NCBI RefSeq assembly: GCF_943912825.1
Contig: NZ_CALTUX010000020.1
Span: 1-37,166, forward strand
Direction of reading: 5' to 3'
DNA from: an uncultured Anaerococcus sp.
GTDB lineage: Bacteria > Bacillota > Clostridia > Tissierellales > Peptoniphilaceae
DNA: 37,166 bases
Shown here: in pieces, positions 6,686-15,285 of the stretch
Numbering within the stretch: the stretch's first letter is position 1
Layout of the letters: each line of letters opens with the position of its first letter
Position numbers and translations under genes: made by a program
Notes under the pieces: generated by a model
The model's database searches: none
What the model saw: only the letters and a program-made list of their open reading frames with translations
What the model was told of the DNA's origin: nothing

Positions 6686-8881
6686 ATGAACTTAGATAGG
6701 TTAAATGATAAGCAAAAAGAAGCGGTTTTACATAAGGATGGCCCTTTATTAGTCTTAGCAGGTGCAGGAAGTGGAAAAACCTCCGTTTTAACCACAAGTA
6801 TAGCCTATAAAATCAAGGAGCAATCTATAAATCCTAGCCATATTTTAGCTATAACCTTTACCAACAAGGCGGCTGGAGAAATGAAAGAAAGAATAGCTGA
6901 TTTGCTAGATATGGATGTTTCTTATTTATGGATAGGAACCTTTCACTCAATCTGTGCTAGAATATTAAGGATGAACATAGAAAAAATTGGATATTCTAGT
7001 AATTTTACAATATATGATACTACAGATCAGAGAACCCTAATCAAAGAAATAATTAATGAGCTTGACCTCAAAGATGAAATAAATTACAGGCTTGCTCAAA
7101 ATGTAATATCAAATGCAAAAAATAAATCTATAGGACCCGATGAGTTCTTAAAGTTAAATTTCTATATGCAAGATGCAGATGCCATTGCTGAGATTTATAA
7201 AGAATATGAAAAAAAGAAATTTGATTACAATGCGCTAGATTTTGATGATTTGATAGAAAAAGTCTTGGACTTATTTTCAAAAGATAAGGAAACTCTTGCC
7301 TATTACCAAAATAAATTTGATTATATATTTGTAGATGAATTTCAAGATACAAACAACTCTCAATATGAACTAATAAAATTCATAGCAGGGGAAAATCAAA
7401 ACGTTGTTGCAGTAGGGGATGCAGACCAATCTATCTATTCATTTAGGGGAGCAGATATTAGAAATATCTTAAATTTCGAAAAAGACTTTCCAGCAACAAA
7501 AACTATAAAACTTGAGCAAAATTATAGGTCGACTTCAAAAATTTTAAATACTGCAAATAAATTAATAGCAAATAACCTCGAGAGAAAAGATAAAAATCTA
7601 TGGACCGATCAAAATGAGGGAGCGGATGTAATTTATAAAGAAACATCTGTAGAGAGTGAAGAAAGTAAATTCGTAATTGAAACTATCAAAGAACTCATAT
7701 CTGAGGGATGTAAGGAAAGTGATATTGTAATCCTCTATAGAACTAATGCTCAATCAAGACCTTTTGAAGAAATTCTTTTGAAAAATTTAATGGATTACAA
7801 AGTTATCGGTGGTTTGAAATTCTACGATAGGAAAGAAATTAAAGACTTAATAGCCTATTTAAATATCTTAGTCAACCACCAAGATGATATAAGTCTAAAA
7901 AGAATTATAAATGAACCAAAAAGAGGAATTGGGGCCAAATCAGTAGAAAATATAGAAAATATAGCTAGAAGTCACGGTATTTCTATGCTAGATTTGATAA
8001 TAGATCCTAATTTTTCGCTTCTTCTAACTGACAGGTATAGAAAATTAGCTGATAAGTTCTACCTACCACTTAAAGATATTTTTGAAAATGTAGGTAAATA
8101 TAAGATTGTCGATTTAATCAATGAAGTACTTGAAAAATCCAACTATCTTAAAAATCTCGAAAAATCTATAGCAGTAGAAGATAGGGCAAGGATAGATAAT
8201 ATAAATGAATTTATATCATCTGCTGCTGAATACCAAGAAAATAATCCAGATGATAATTTAAGAGATTATTTAGAAAATCTTTCTCTCTTATCTGATATAG
8301 ATAAGACCGAAGATTCTGAAAATTCAATATCTCTTATGACAATGCACCAGGCTAAGGGTCTTGAATATCCAGTAGTATTTATAGTTGGCCTAGATGAAGG
8401 ACTCTTTCCTAGCAAAAGAAGCCTAGATGAGGGCAATCTAGAAGAAGAAAGGCGACTCTTTTATGTAGGAATAACCCGTGCTAAGGAAAAACTTTACCTA
8501 ACCAGCTCTCAAGTAAGAAGAAATTATGGTAAAGTAACATACTATAAGCCATCGAGATTTATAGAAGAAATAGATGATCAAATAATAAAACAAACAAATA
8601 AGGAATATATAGACTTTAACTCTAGGACTTACGAAAGATCTTTAAATGAAGATTATATGAGAGAAAAGGCTAGACAATCTGTTTTAAATCTTAAGTCAAA
8701 AGCCTACAAAAAGGATGATTCCACCTATCAAGTAGGTGATACAGTTATGCATAGCAAATGGGGAAAGGGAATGGTCGTTCAAATCAAAGAAAGCGAAGAC
8801 GGTAATGAATTAGTAATAGCTTTTGATAAAAAAGGCCTTAAGAAATTAAACCAAGATTATGCACCAATAACAAAGGTATAA
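6686..8881 (+). CDS. pcrA: ATP-dependent DNA helicase PcrA (UvrD/Rep family)
   Basis: A 731-residue 3'-5' superfamily 1A helicase used in DNA repair, plasmid replication and removal of RecA or stalled RNA polymerase. All motifs are visible in order: Walker A 'AGAGSGKTS' near residue 30, motif II 'DEFQDTN', motif III 'GDADQSIYSFRGAD', motif IV 'QNYRST', motif V 'TMHQAKGLEYPVVF' and motif VI 'RRLFYVGITRAKEKL'. The C-terminal Tudor-like domain ('GDTVMHSKWGKGMVVQI') that contacts RNA polymerase in PcrA is present. Length is normal. It leads the operon and is followed two bases later by ligA, the classical PcrA-LigA pairing of Firmicutes. Confidence 0.96.
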   Translation: MNLDRLNDKQKEAVLHKDGPLLVLAGAGSGKTSVLTTSIAYKIKEQSINPSHILAITFTNKAAGEMKERIADLLDMDVSYLWIGTFHSICARILRMNIEKIGYSSNFTIYDTTDQRTLIKEIINELDLKDEINYRLAQNVISNAKNKSIGPDEFLKLNFYMQDADAIAEIYKEYEKKKFDYNALDFDDLIEKVLDLFSKDKETLAYYQNKFDYIFVDEFQDTNNSQYELIKFIAGENQNVVAVGDADQSIYSFRGADIRNILNFEKDFPATKTIKLEQNYRSTSKILNTANKLIANNLERKDKNLWTDQNEGADVIYKETSVESEESKFVIETIKELISEGCKESDIVILYRTNAQSRPFEEILLKNLMDYKVIGGLKFYDRKEIKDLIAYLNILVNHQDDISLKRIINEPKRGIGAKSVENIENIARSHGISMLDLIIDPNFSLLLTDRYRKLADKFYLPLKDIFENVGKYKIVDLINEVLEKSNYLKNLEKSIAVEDRARIDNINEFISSAAEYQENNPDDNLRDYLENLSLLSDIDKTEDSENSISLMTMHQAKGLEYPVVFIVGLDEGLFPSKRSLDEGNLEEERRLFYVGITRAKEKLYLTSSQVRRNYGKVTYYKPSRFIEEIDDQIIKQTNKEYIDFNSRTYERSLNEDYMREKARQSVLNLKSKAYKKDDSTYQVGDTVMHSKWGKGMVVQIKESEDGNELVIAFDKKGLKKLNQDYAPITKV

Positions 8882-8883
8882 AT

Positions 8884-10884
8884 ATGGATAAAAGACAAGA
8901 ACTTGAAAATTTAATAGAACAAATAAATATACTAGACTATAGGTATTATACATTAGATGAGCCTTTAGTATCTGATGGTGAATATGACAAGCTATATGAT
9001 AGGCTTGTAAGTCTCCAAGAAGAACTAGATTTCATTCCTGATGATTCACCCACAAATAGGGTCGGAGGAGCAGTTCTTGATAAGTTTGAAAAGCACTATC
9101 ACTTAACAAGACTATTAAGCCAAGATAAGGCCCAATCCTACGACCAGCTTAGGGACTGGATAGATAGGTGTGAGCGCCTTAAAGAAAATTACGAAAGAGA
9201 AAAATCCGTAAAATTACCTGATCTTGAATTTATAATGGAATATAAATTTGATGGTCTAACAATAAATCTAACCTATGAAAATGGCCTACTACAAACTGCA
9301 GCAACAAGGGGAAATGGCTCCGTTGGTGAAGAGGTCAAAGCCCAAGTTGAAACAATAAGGTCAATTCCACTAAGAATTAAGGAGGAGTCCCTACTAGAAA
9401 TACAGGGAGAAGCTCTGATGCCTTTATCAGAGCTAGAAAGATATAATAAAGAAAACTCCCTACAACTTAAAAATGCAAGAAATGCAGCTGCGGGAGCAAT
9501 TAGAAACCTAGATACTAGCGAAACTGCTAAAAGAAGATTGACTGCATTTTTCTATGCAGTGCCAACAAATTCTTTAGATTTTAAAACCGAAGAAGATATG
9601 CTAGATTTCTTAAGGGAAATGAAACTAAATGTACACCCTTATCATAGAAAAGTCAAAAACATTGATCAGATTATAGAAGAACTTGAAAGAATAGAAAAAG
9701 AAAGAAAAACATTAGATATCCTAACTGATGGGGTTGTAATAAAAATTAATGACAAAAAAACTCAAGAAGTCCTTGGATACACAAATAAATTCCCGAGATG
9801 GTCGATAGCTTATAAATTTGAAGCAGAAGAGTTTACAACAAAACTATTAGATGTAGTTTGGAATGTAGGAAGGACAGGTAAGGTAACACCATCTGCCATA
9901 CTTGAACCGGTGGATTTTTCTGGAGTAACAGTTTCTAGAGCAACTTTAAATAACTATGATGATATCCTAAGGAAAAAGGTAAAAATTGGTTCTGAAGTAT
10001 TCATAAGAAGGTCAAATGACGTCATCCCTGAAATCCTTGGTGTAGTAGATGAAAATCAAGAAGGAACTAAAGAAATAGAAAAACCAACCAAGTGTCCTTA
10101 TTGTCACAGCGAATTGATACAAGGAAATGTCCACATAATTTGCCCTAATTCCATTTCTTGCAAACCGCAGCTACTTGCAAGAATGGAGCATTTTGCATCA
10201 AGAAATGCAATGGATATAGAAGGTCTTTCAGAAAAGACAATTGGTCAACTAATAGAAGAATTAGGCATAAATGAAATAGATGATATATATGATTTAAAGT
10301 ATGATGATTTAATAAATCTAGAAAGATTTGGACCAAAGAAAACCAACAACTTATTAACAGCAATAGAAGCAAGTAAAGATTGTGAACTTAATAGCTTTAT
10401 TTACGCTATAGGTATACCAAATGTTGGTGAGAGAACAGCAAGAGACTTAGCGGATAAATTTAAAAGCTTTGAAAGATTAAGAGTGGCAAAAGCTAGTGAA
10501 CTTACAGAGGTTGACGATATAGGTGAAATAACCGCTGAAAATATCGTAGAGTTTTTCTCAGATGAAAATATCACTTCATCAATTGATAGGTTGCTAGCAA
10601 AAGGAATTAGCATCAATAACCCACAAACGAACGATAAATCTGATAAGCTTAAAGATTTAAGCTTTGTTATCACAGGAAGTATTGACGGCTTTAGTAGGGA
10701 TGATATCAAGGAACTTTTAGAAAAAAATGGGGCTAGTGTAAGAGGATCTGTTTCAAAAAATACTGATATTGTCCTTGCTGGTGAAAAGGCTGGTTCAAAA
10801 AAGAAAAAAGCCCTAGAGCTTGAAATCGAGATATATGAAGGTGAGAAGCTAAATAAATTCTTATCAGAATTAAAAGGAGAATAA
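8884..10884 (+). CDS. ligA: NAD+-dependent DNA ligase LigA
   Basis: A 666-residue replicative and repair ligase that seals 3'-OH/5'-phosphate nicks using NAD+. Domains in order: the Ia domain with 'YRYYTLDEPLVSDGEYD'; the adenylation domain with nucleophile K121 in 'EYKFDG'; an OB fold ('WSIAYKFEAEE', 'VGRTGKVTPSA'); the four-cysteine zinc finger (CPYC ... C-x5-C); helix-hairpin-helix repeats; and a C-terminal BRCT domain ('LSFVITGSIDGFSRDDIK'). The gene is complete and of usual length. The gatC ATG follows the stop after one base, with AAGGAG inside the ligA 3' end. Confidence 0.97.
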   Translation: MDKRQELENLIEQINILDYRYYTLDEPLVSDGEYDKLYDRLVSLQEELDFIPDDSPTNRVGGAVLDKFEKHYHLTRLLSQDKAQSYDQLRDWIDRCERLKENYEREKSVKLPDLEFIMEYKFDGLTINLTYENGLLQTAATRGNGSVGEEVKAQVETIRSIPLRIKEESLLEIQGEALMPLSELERYNKENSLQLKNARNAAAGAIRNLDTSETAKRRLTAFFYAVPTNSLDFKTEEDMLDFLREMKLNVHPYHRKVKNIDQIIEELERIEKERKTLDILTDGVVIKINDKKTQEVLGYTNKFPRWSIAYKFEAEEFTTKLLDVVWNVGRTGKVTPSAILEPVDFSGVTVSRATLNNYDDILRKKVKIGSEVFIRRSNDVIPEILGVVDENQEGTKEIEKPTKCPYCHSELIQGNVHIICPNSISCKPQLLARMEHFASRNAMDIEGLSEKTIGQLIEELGINEIDDIYDLKYDDLINLERFGPKKTNNLLTAIEASKDCELNSFIYAIGIPNVGERTARDLADKFKSFERLRVAKASELTEVDDIGEITAENIVEFFSDENITSSIDRLLAKGISINNPQTNDKSDKLKDLSFVITGSIDGFSRDDIKELLEKNGASVRGSVSKNTDIVLAGEKAGSKKKKALELEIEIYEGEKLNKFLSELKGE

Positions 10885-10885
10885 A

Positions 10886-11164
10886 ATGAATGTAAAAGAA
10901 GTAGAAAGGATATATAACCTCAGCAATCTAAGTCTAGACAATGCTGATAAAGAGCTTATAGCTCAAAAATTTAACAAAGTCTTAGATTTTATCGAGGTAA
11001 TCTTCGATGAAGATACTACAGATGTAAATATGTGTGAATATATCAGTAGACACAAGGCAGTTTTTAGAAAAGATGAGCCAAGAAAATCACTTGATAGGGA
11101 AAAAGCACTTGAAAATGCCAAAGACACTGAATATGGCTACTTTAGATTAGACTGGAAATTATAG
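10886..11164 (+). CDS. gatC: Asp/Glu-tRNA amidotransferase subunit GatC
   Basis: A 92-residue small subunit of GatCAB, which converts misacylated Glu-tRNA(Gln) and Asp-tRNA(Asn) to the amide forms. GatC is a belt that stabilises GatA against GatB. The family pattern 'VERIYNLSNLSLD' at the N-terminus and 'FNKVLDFIEVI' are recognisable, but the middle (usually containing 'PT.H' and 'LREDE') is diverged here to 'EYISRHKAVFRKDEPRKS'. The start is supported by AAGGAG. It lies between ligA and gatA, in the order gatC-gatA-gatB. Confidence 0.9.
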   Translation: MNVKEVERIYNLSNLSLDNADKELIAQKFNKVLDFIEVIFDEDTTDVNMCEYISRHKAVFRKDEPRKSLDREKALENAKDTEYGYFRLDWKL

Positions 11165-11172
11165 GAGCAATA

Positions 11173-12585
11173 ATGGATATACAAAAATCAATAGAAGCTT
11201 ATAAAGAAGGTAAGGTTAGCGTTGTTGAAAACACTAAGCAAGTCCTAGATAAAATAAAAAATGATACAACAAATGCATATATAACTTTCGATGAGGAAGA
11301 TTCACTCAAAAGAGCAGAGTACCTAGATAAGAAATTAGCAAATAACGAAGAACTTGGTAAGCTCTTTGGTATAGCGGTAGCAGTTAAAGATAATATATCA
11401 TATAAAAATATGGATATGACTTGTGCTTCTAACATGCTAAAAGGATTTAGACCAATGTTTGATGCAAAAGTTATAGAAAATCTACTCGAAGAAGATGCGA
11501 TCATCATCGCGAAAACAAACATGGATGAATTTGCTATGGGAGCTAGGGGTAAAACCTCAGTTTTTGGTCCGGTAAAAAATCCAATTGACCCAAAAAGAGT
11601 AACCGGTGGTTCATCATCAGGTTCTGCAGCTGCAGTTAGCAAGGGTGATGTCTTAGTTTCACTTGGAACAGATACCGGTGGTTCTGTAAGAGGACCTGCT
11701 AGCTATTGTAATGTTCTTGGTTACAAACCAAGCTATGGCATGGTCAGTAGAAATGGTGTAGTATCAATGGCAAATACGCTAGATCAAGTATCTGTTTTTG
11801 CAGAAAACATCGAAGACCTTAGAAATATAGCAAGTGTAATCGCTGGACCTGATGAAAATGACATGACAGTTAGGTTGGATGATTATGACTTCAGCAAACA
11901 AGATTATGATTTCAAAGGAAAAAAGATTGCCTATATCAGCACCAATGATTTCCTAAATAAAGGAATAGAAGAAGAAGTTAAAAAAGATTATAAACTTGGC
12001 CTAGATACGCTTAAAAATATGGGGGCTGAACTTACAGAAATAAGTTTAAAATATTCTAAATATGCAAACCCAGTTTATAATGTCGTAATGAGCTCAGAAG
12101 TTTCTTCAAACATGTCAAGATTTGATGGTATAAGGTTTGGCCACCAAAGTGAAACTTATACATCAGTTGATGAATTATTTATAAATTCAAGATCTGAAGG
12201 CTTGGGAGAAGAGGTTCAAAGAAGGATTGCCCTAGGTACCATGTATCTCTCAGCTGATGATGATCAAAGAGTTTACAAACAAGGTCTAAAATTAAGAAAC
12301 TTAATCAAAAAAGAACTAGAGAATGTTTTTAAAGATTATGATCTAATAATAACACCAACCACAACTAACTTGCCACCATTTTTAGATGATGACTATAATG
12401 ACCCACTTTCTGATTTTAAGTCAGATGGATTTAACGTGTTAGTAAACTTAGCAGGCATGTGTGGTATATCTCTTCCTGTGAGGAAAGGTATTTCAGGTGC
12501 TTGTCAATTTATTGCTAATAGTTTTGAAGATAAAAAGCTACTAAATGCAAGCGAAGAATTTTTAAGGAGAATCAATGAAAACTAA
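11173..12585 (+). CDS. gatA: Asp/Glu-tRNA amidotransferase subunit GatA (amidase)
   Basis: A 470-residue amidase-signature enzyme that hydrolyses glutamine and channels ammonia to GatB. The Ser-cisSer-Lys triad is intact: K72 ('VAVKDN'), S147 ('GGSSSGSAAA') and S171 ('GTDTGGSVR'), each offset by exactly seven from S. aureus GatA numbering. The segment following the nucleophile reads 'RGPASYC' where most family members have 'RQPASFC', a mild departure. The start has AGGAG five to ten bases upstream. The last 11 bases overlap gatB, indicating translational coupling. Confidence 0.96.
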   Translation: MDIQKSIEAYKEGKVSVVENTKQVLDKIKNDTTNAYITFDEEDSLKRAEYLDKKLANNEELGKLFGIAVAVKDNISYKNMDMTCASNMLKGFRPMFDAKVIENLLEEDAIIIAKTNMDEFAMGARGKTSVFGPVKNPIDPKRVTGGSSSGSAAAVSKGDVLVSLGTDTGGSVRGPASYCNVLGYKPSYGMVSRNGVVSMANTLDQVSVFAENIEDLRNIASVIAGPDENDMTVRLDDYDFSKQDYDFKGKKIAYISTNDFLNKGIEEEVKKDYKLGLDTLKNMGAELTEISLKYSKYANPVYNVVMSSEVSSNMSRFDGIRFGHQSETYTSVDELFINSRSEGLGEEVQRRIALGTMYLSADDDQRVYKQGLKLRNLIKKELENVFKDYDLIITPTTTNLPPFLDDDYNDPLSDFKSDGFNVLVNLAGMCGISLPVRKGISGACQFIANSFEDKKLLNASEEFLRRINEN

Positions 12586-13993
12586 AACAATAATAGGACT
12601 TGAGATTCACGTTGAATTATCAACTGAAACAAAGATGTTTTGCTCCTGTAAAAATGAATTCGGAGCAATCCCAAATACAAATGTATGCCCAATATGTCTT
12701 GGCCATCCAGGCACCCTTCCAGCAATGAATGAAAGAGCGGTAGAATTAGCTGTAATGGCAGGCCTTGCTTTTAATTGTAAGATTAGAAATGATCAAAAAG
12801 TAGATAGAAAGAAATATTTCTACCCAGACCTTGTAAAGGGTTACCAGCTAACACAATTTGATAAGCCATACGCTTATGAAGGCTATCTTGAACTAGCTAG
12901 CGGTAAGCATATAAATATTAGGGAAATACACATGGAAGAAGATACTGGAAAATCTAACCACAACGATGATGATACAGTATTAATGGATTACAACAGGGCT
13001 GGAGTTCCTTTAATAGAAATAGTAACAGATCCTGATATTTCTTCTCCAGAAGAGGCAAGAGAATTTGTTGAAACCTTAGCCTCAACTTTAAAATTCTTAA
13101 AGGTAAGTGACTGTATAATGGCTGAAGGTTCGATGCGTGTTGATGTAAACGTCAACTTAAAAGACGAGGACACAGGCCTTAGAACAGAAATTGCAGAAAT
13201 TAAAAATATCAACTCAATTAAAGCTATAGAAAACGCCCTAGAATTTGAAGTAAAAAGACAAAGAGACCTTCTTGAAAATAATCAAACTGGTGATAAAGAA
13301 ACAAGAAGATGGGATGATATAAAGCTTGAAACAATTCATATGAGAAATAAAGAAGTAGGAAATGATTATAGATTTTCTGCTGATGGCGATATACCTGACA
13401 TCTATTTATCAGACGAATATATAAGCGATGTAGCAAAAAATCTTCCTGAACTTCCAAAGGATAAAGAAAAAAGATATATAGCTGAGTATGGCTTATCAGC
13501 TTATGATGCAAACCTTCTAAGCCATGATAGAAACTTAGCTAAATTATTTGAAGAAACTAACATACTAGTAAAAGATGCAAATACCAGTGCAAATTGGATA
13601 TTAACAGAGCTTTCAAGAAGACTTAATGAGGCAGAAGAAACTGCTGATCAAATGAAGTTGTCTGTAGAAAACTTTGCAAAATTAATAAATCTTGCCAAAG
13701 ACAATAAGATAAATAACAACGTAGCAAAAAAATTGTTGCGTGAAATCTACCTTTCTAATGAAGACCCTGAAGTTCTTGCTCAAGAGAGAAATCTATTACA
13801 GATATCTGATTCTTCATACCTAGAAGAAATAGTAGATGAGGTTCTTAGCGAAAACCCAGAATCTATCGAAGATATCAAAAATGGTAAAGATAGGGCCTTT
13901 GGATTTTTAGTGGGTCAAGCCATGAAGAAAACCAAGGGTAAGGGAAATCCTCAAGAAATCAACAAATTACTAAAAGAAAAGATAGGAGAATAG
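12575..13993 (+). CDS. gatB: Asp/Glu-tRNA amidotransferase subunit GatB
   Basis: A 472-residue subunit that binds the misacylated tRNA and performs the kinase and amidation steps. Visible features: 'GLEIHVELSTETKMFC' at the start, the cysteine cluster ending in 'CPICLGHPGTLP', 'KKYFYPDLVKGYQ' at about residue 80, 'REIHMEEDTGKS', 'VPLIEIVTDPD' and the C-terminal YqeY/tail domain ending in 'GFLVGQAMKKTKGKGNPQ'. Length is typical. It overlaps gatA by 11 bases and is preceded by AAGGAG. A strong hairpin terminator begins at its stop codon. Presence of GatCAB suggests that Gln-tRNA (and perhaps Asn-tRNA) is made indirectly. Confidence 0.97.
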   Translation: MKTKTIIGLEIHVELSTETKMFCSCKNEFGAIPNTNVCPICLGHPGTLPAMNERAVELAVMAGLAFNCKIRNDQKVDRKKYFYPDLVKGYQLTQFDKPYAYEGYLELASGKHINIREIHMEEDTGKSNHNDDDTVLMDYNRAGVPLIEIVTDPDISSPEEAREFVETLASTLKFLKVSDCIMAEGSMRVDVNVNLKDEDTGLRTEIAEIKNINSIKAIENALEFEVKRQRDLLENNQTGDKETRRWDDIKLETIHMRNKEVGNDYRFSADGDIPDIYLSDEYISDVAKNLPELPKDKEKRYIAEYGLSAYDANLLSHDRNLAKLFEETNILVKDANTSANWILTELSRRLNEAEETADQMKLSVENFAKLINLAKDNKINNNVAKKLLREIYLSNEDPEVLAQERNLLQISDSSYLEEIVDEVLSENPESIEDIKNGKDRAFGFLVGQAMKKTKGKGNPQEINKLLKEKIGE

Positions 13994-14020
13994 AAAGTGT
14001 TCACGCACTTTCTTTTTTTT
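13992..14020 (+). terminator. Terminator after gatB
   Basis: Stem AGAAAGTG (13992-13999) / CACTTTCT (14006-14013) with loop TTCACG, followed by T7. It ends only two bases before the start codon of the next gene. Confidence 0.88.
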
Positions 14021-14022
14021 AA

Positions 14023-15285
14023 ATGACTATATTAATTAAGAATGCAAAAATACTTCCAATGGATGGGTCTGATATTTTTACATCAGACCTATTCATTGAA
14101 GGTAGATACATAAAAAAAATAGAAAAAAATATAAGCGATGAAGCCGACCAAACAATAGATGCTAGTAACATGGTCCTAATGCCTGCATTTATCAACAGTC
14201 ACAGCCATGTTGGAATGAGCCTATTTAGAAATTATGGAGAAGAGGTTGATCTTTATACCTGGTTAAATGATTATATATGGCCACTAGAAGAAAAGCTTGA
14301 TAATAGGCAAACCTATCTTGCATCAATGCTTTCTCTAATCGAAATGGCTAATAATGGAATTGGTACCTTTGCAGACATGTACTTTTTCTCTGAAGCAACT
14401 ATCAAAGCTTGCAAAGAAATTGGACTTAGAGCCCAGATTTCAAGAGGTTTATCTATACCAGACGATGATGATTATAGGTTAAAGGAAAATATAAATCTAT
14501 ATAAGAAATATAAAGATTATGATCTAATAGATATTGGACTTGGACCACATGCAATCTACACATCAAATCTTGACCATCTTAAAAAGATATCTGACCTAGC
14601 CTATAAGTATAAGATGCCTATCCATATACACTTATCAGAAACTAAAAAAGAAAATGAAGATTGCATAGATCGCTTTGGTATGACACCAACTGAAGTCTTT
14701 GAAAAAGCTGGGATATTTAAGCACAAAACTATTGCAGCCCACGGAATTTACCTAACAGATAATGACCTAGATATAATAAAAGAAAATGAAGTATCTATAA
14801 TCCATAATCCTTCTTCAAATCTAAAATTAAAATCAGGATTCATGAACTTATCTAGGTTACTTGATAAGGGAATAAATGTATGCCTAGGAACAGATTCATC
14901 TGCTAGTAACAACAAACTTTCTATACTTAGAGAAATGGAGCTTGCAGCCTTAGTATCAAAACTATATTCATCTAGGATAGTTACGGCAAGAGAAATACTA
15001 GAGATGGCAACCATAAATGGTGCAAAGGCCCTAGGCTTAGATAATAAAATTGGAAGCATAAAAGTAGGAAAAGAAGCGGATCTAATACTAATAGATTTAT
15101 ATAATATAAACCACACACCTACAAATAATATTTTGTCATCTCTAATATATTCAAGCTATGAAAAAGATATTAAATGCACTATTGTAAATGGAAATATAGT
15201 TGCCAAGGATGGAAAAATACAAAATCTAAATCAAGAAACAATATCAAATGATATACTAAAAATTTGCCAAAGGATTATGGACTAA
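14023..15285 (+). CDS. Amidohydrolase, probable 5'-methylthioadenosine/S-adenosylhomocysteine deaminase
   Basis: A 420-residue metal-dependent hydrolase of the cytosine deaminase/ATZ-TRZ/MtaD group, which deaminates adenine-type nucleosides. Metal and substrate residues are in place: the HxH motif in 'NSHSHVGMSLFRNY', 'WPLEEKL', histidine and glutamate in 'HIHLSETKKE', the histidine of 'AAHGIYL' and the aspartate of 'LGTDSSASNN'. The C-terminal 'GKEADLILID' closes the composite beta-sandwich. Guanine or chlorohydrolase-type substrates cannot be excluded. No Shine-Dalgarno is found next to the ATG; the terminator T-run is directly upstream (see findings). It is followed by acpS-nnrD with a TAATG overlap. 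Confidence 0.85.
   Translation: MTILIKNAKILPMDGSDIFTSDLFIEGRYIKKIEKNISDEADQTIDASNMVLMPAFINSHSHVGMSLFRNYGEEVDLYTWLNDYIWPLEEKLDNRQTYLASMLSLIEMANNGIGTFADMYFFSEATIKACKEIGLRAQISRGLSIPDDDDYRLKENINLYKKYKDYDLIDIGLGPHAIYTSNLDHLKKISDLAYKYKMPIHIHLSETKKENEDCIDRFGMTPTEVFEKAGIFKHKTIAAHGIYLTDNDLDIIKENEVSIIHNPSSNLKLKSGFMNLSRLLDKGINVCLGTDSSASNNKLSILREMELAALVSKLYSSRIVTAREILEMATINGAKALGLDNKIGSIKVGKEADLILIDLYNINHTPTNNILSSLIYSSYEKDIKCTIVNGNIVAKDGKIQNLNQETISNDILKICQRIMD

Noticed and set aside
15264..15284. TTG start for the AcpS-NnrD fusion
   Set aside because: It would add seven residues before the invariant 'MIGIDILSI' start of AcpS; the ATG at 15285 is coupled to the previous stop.
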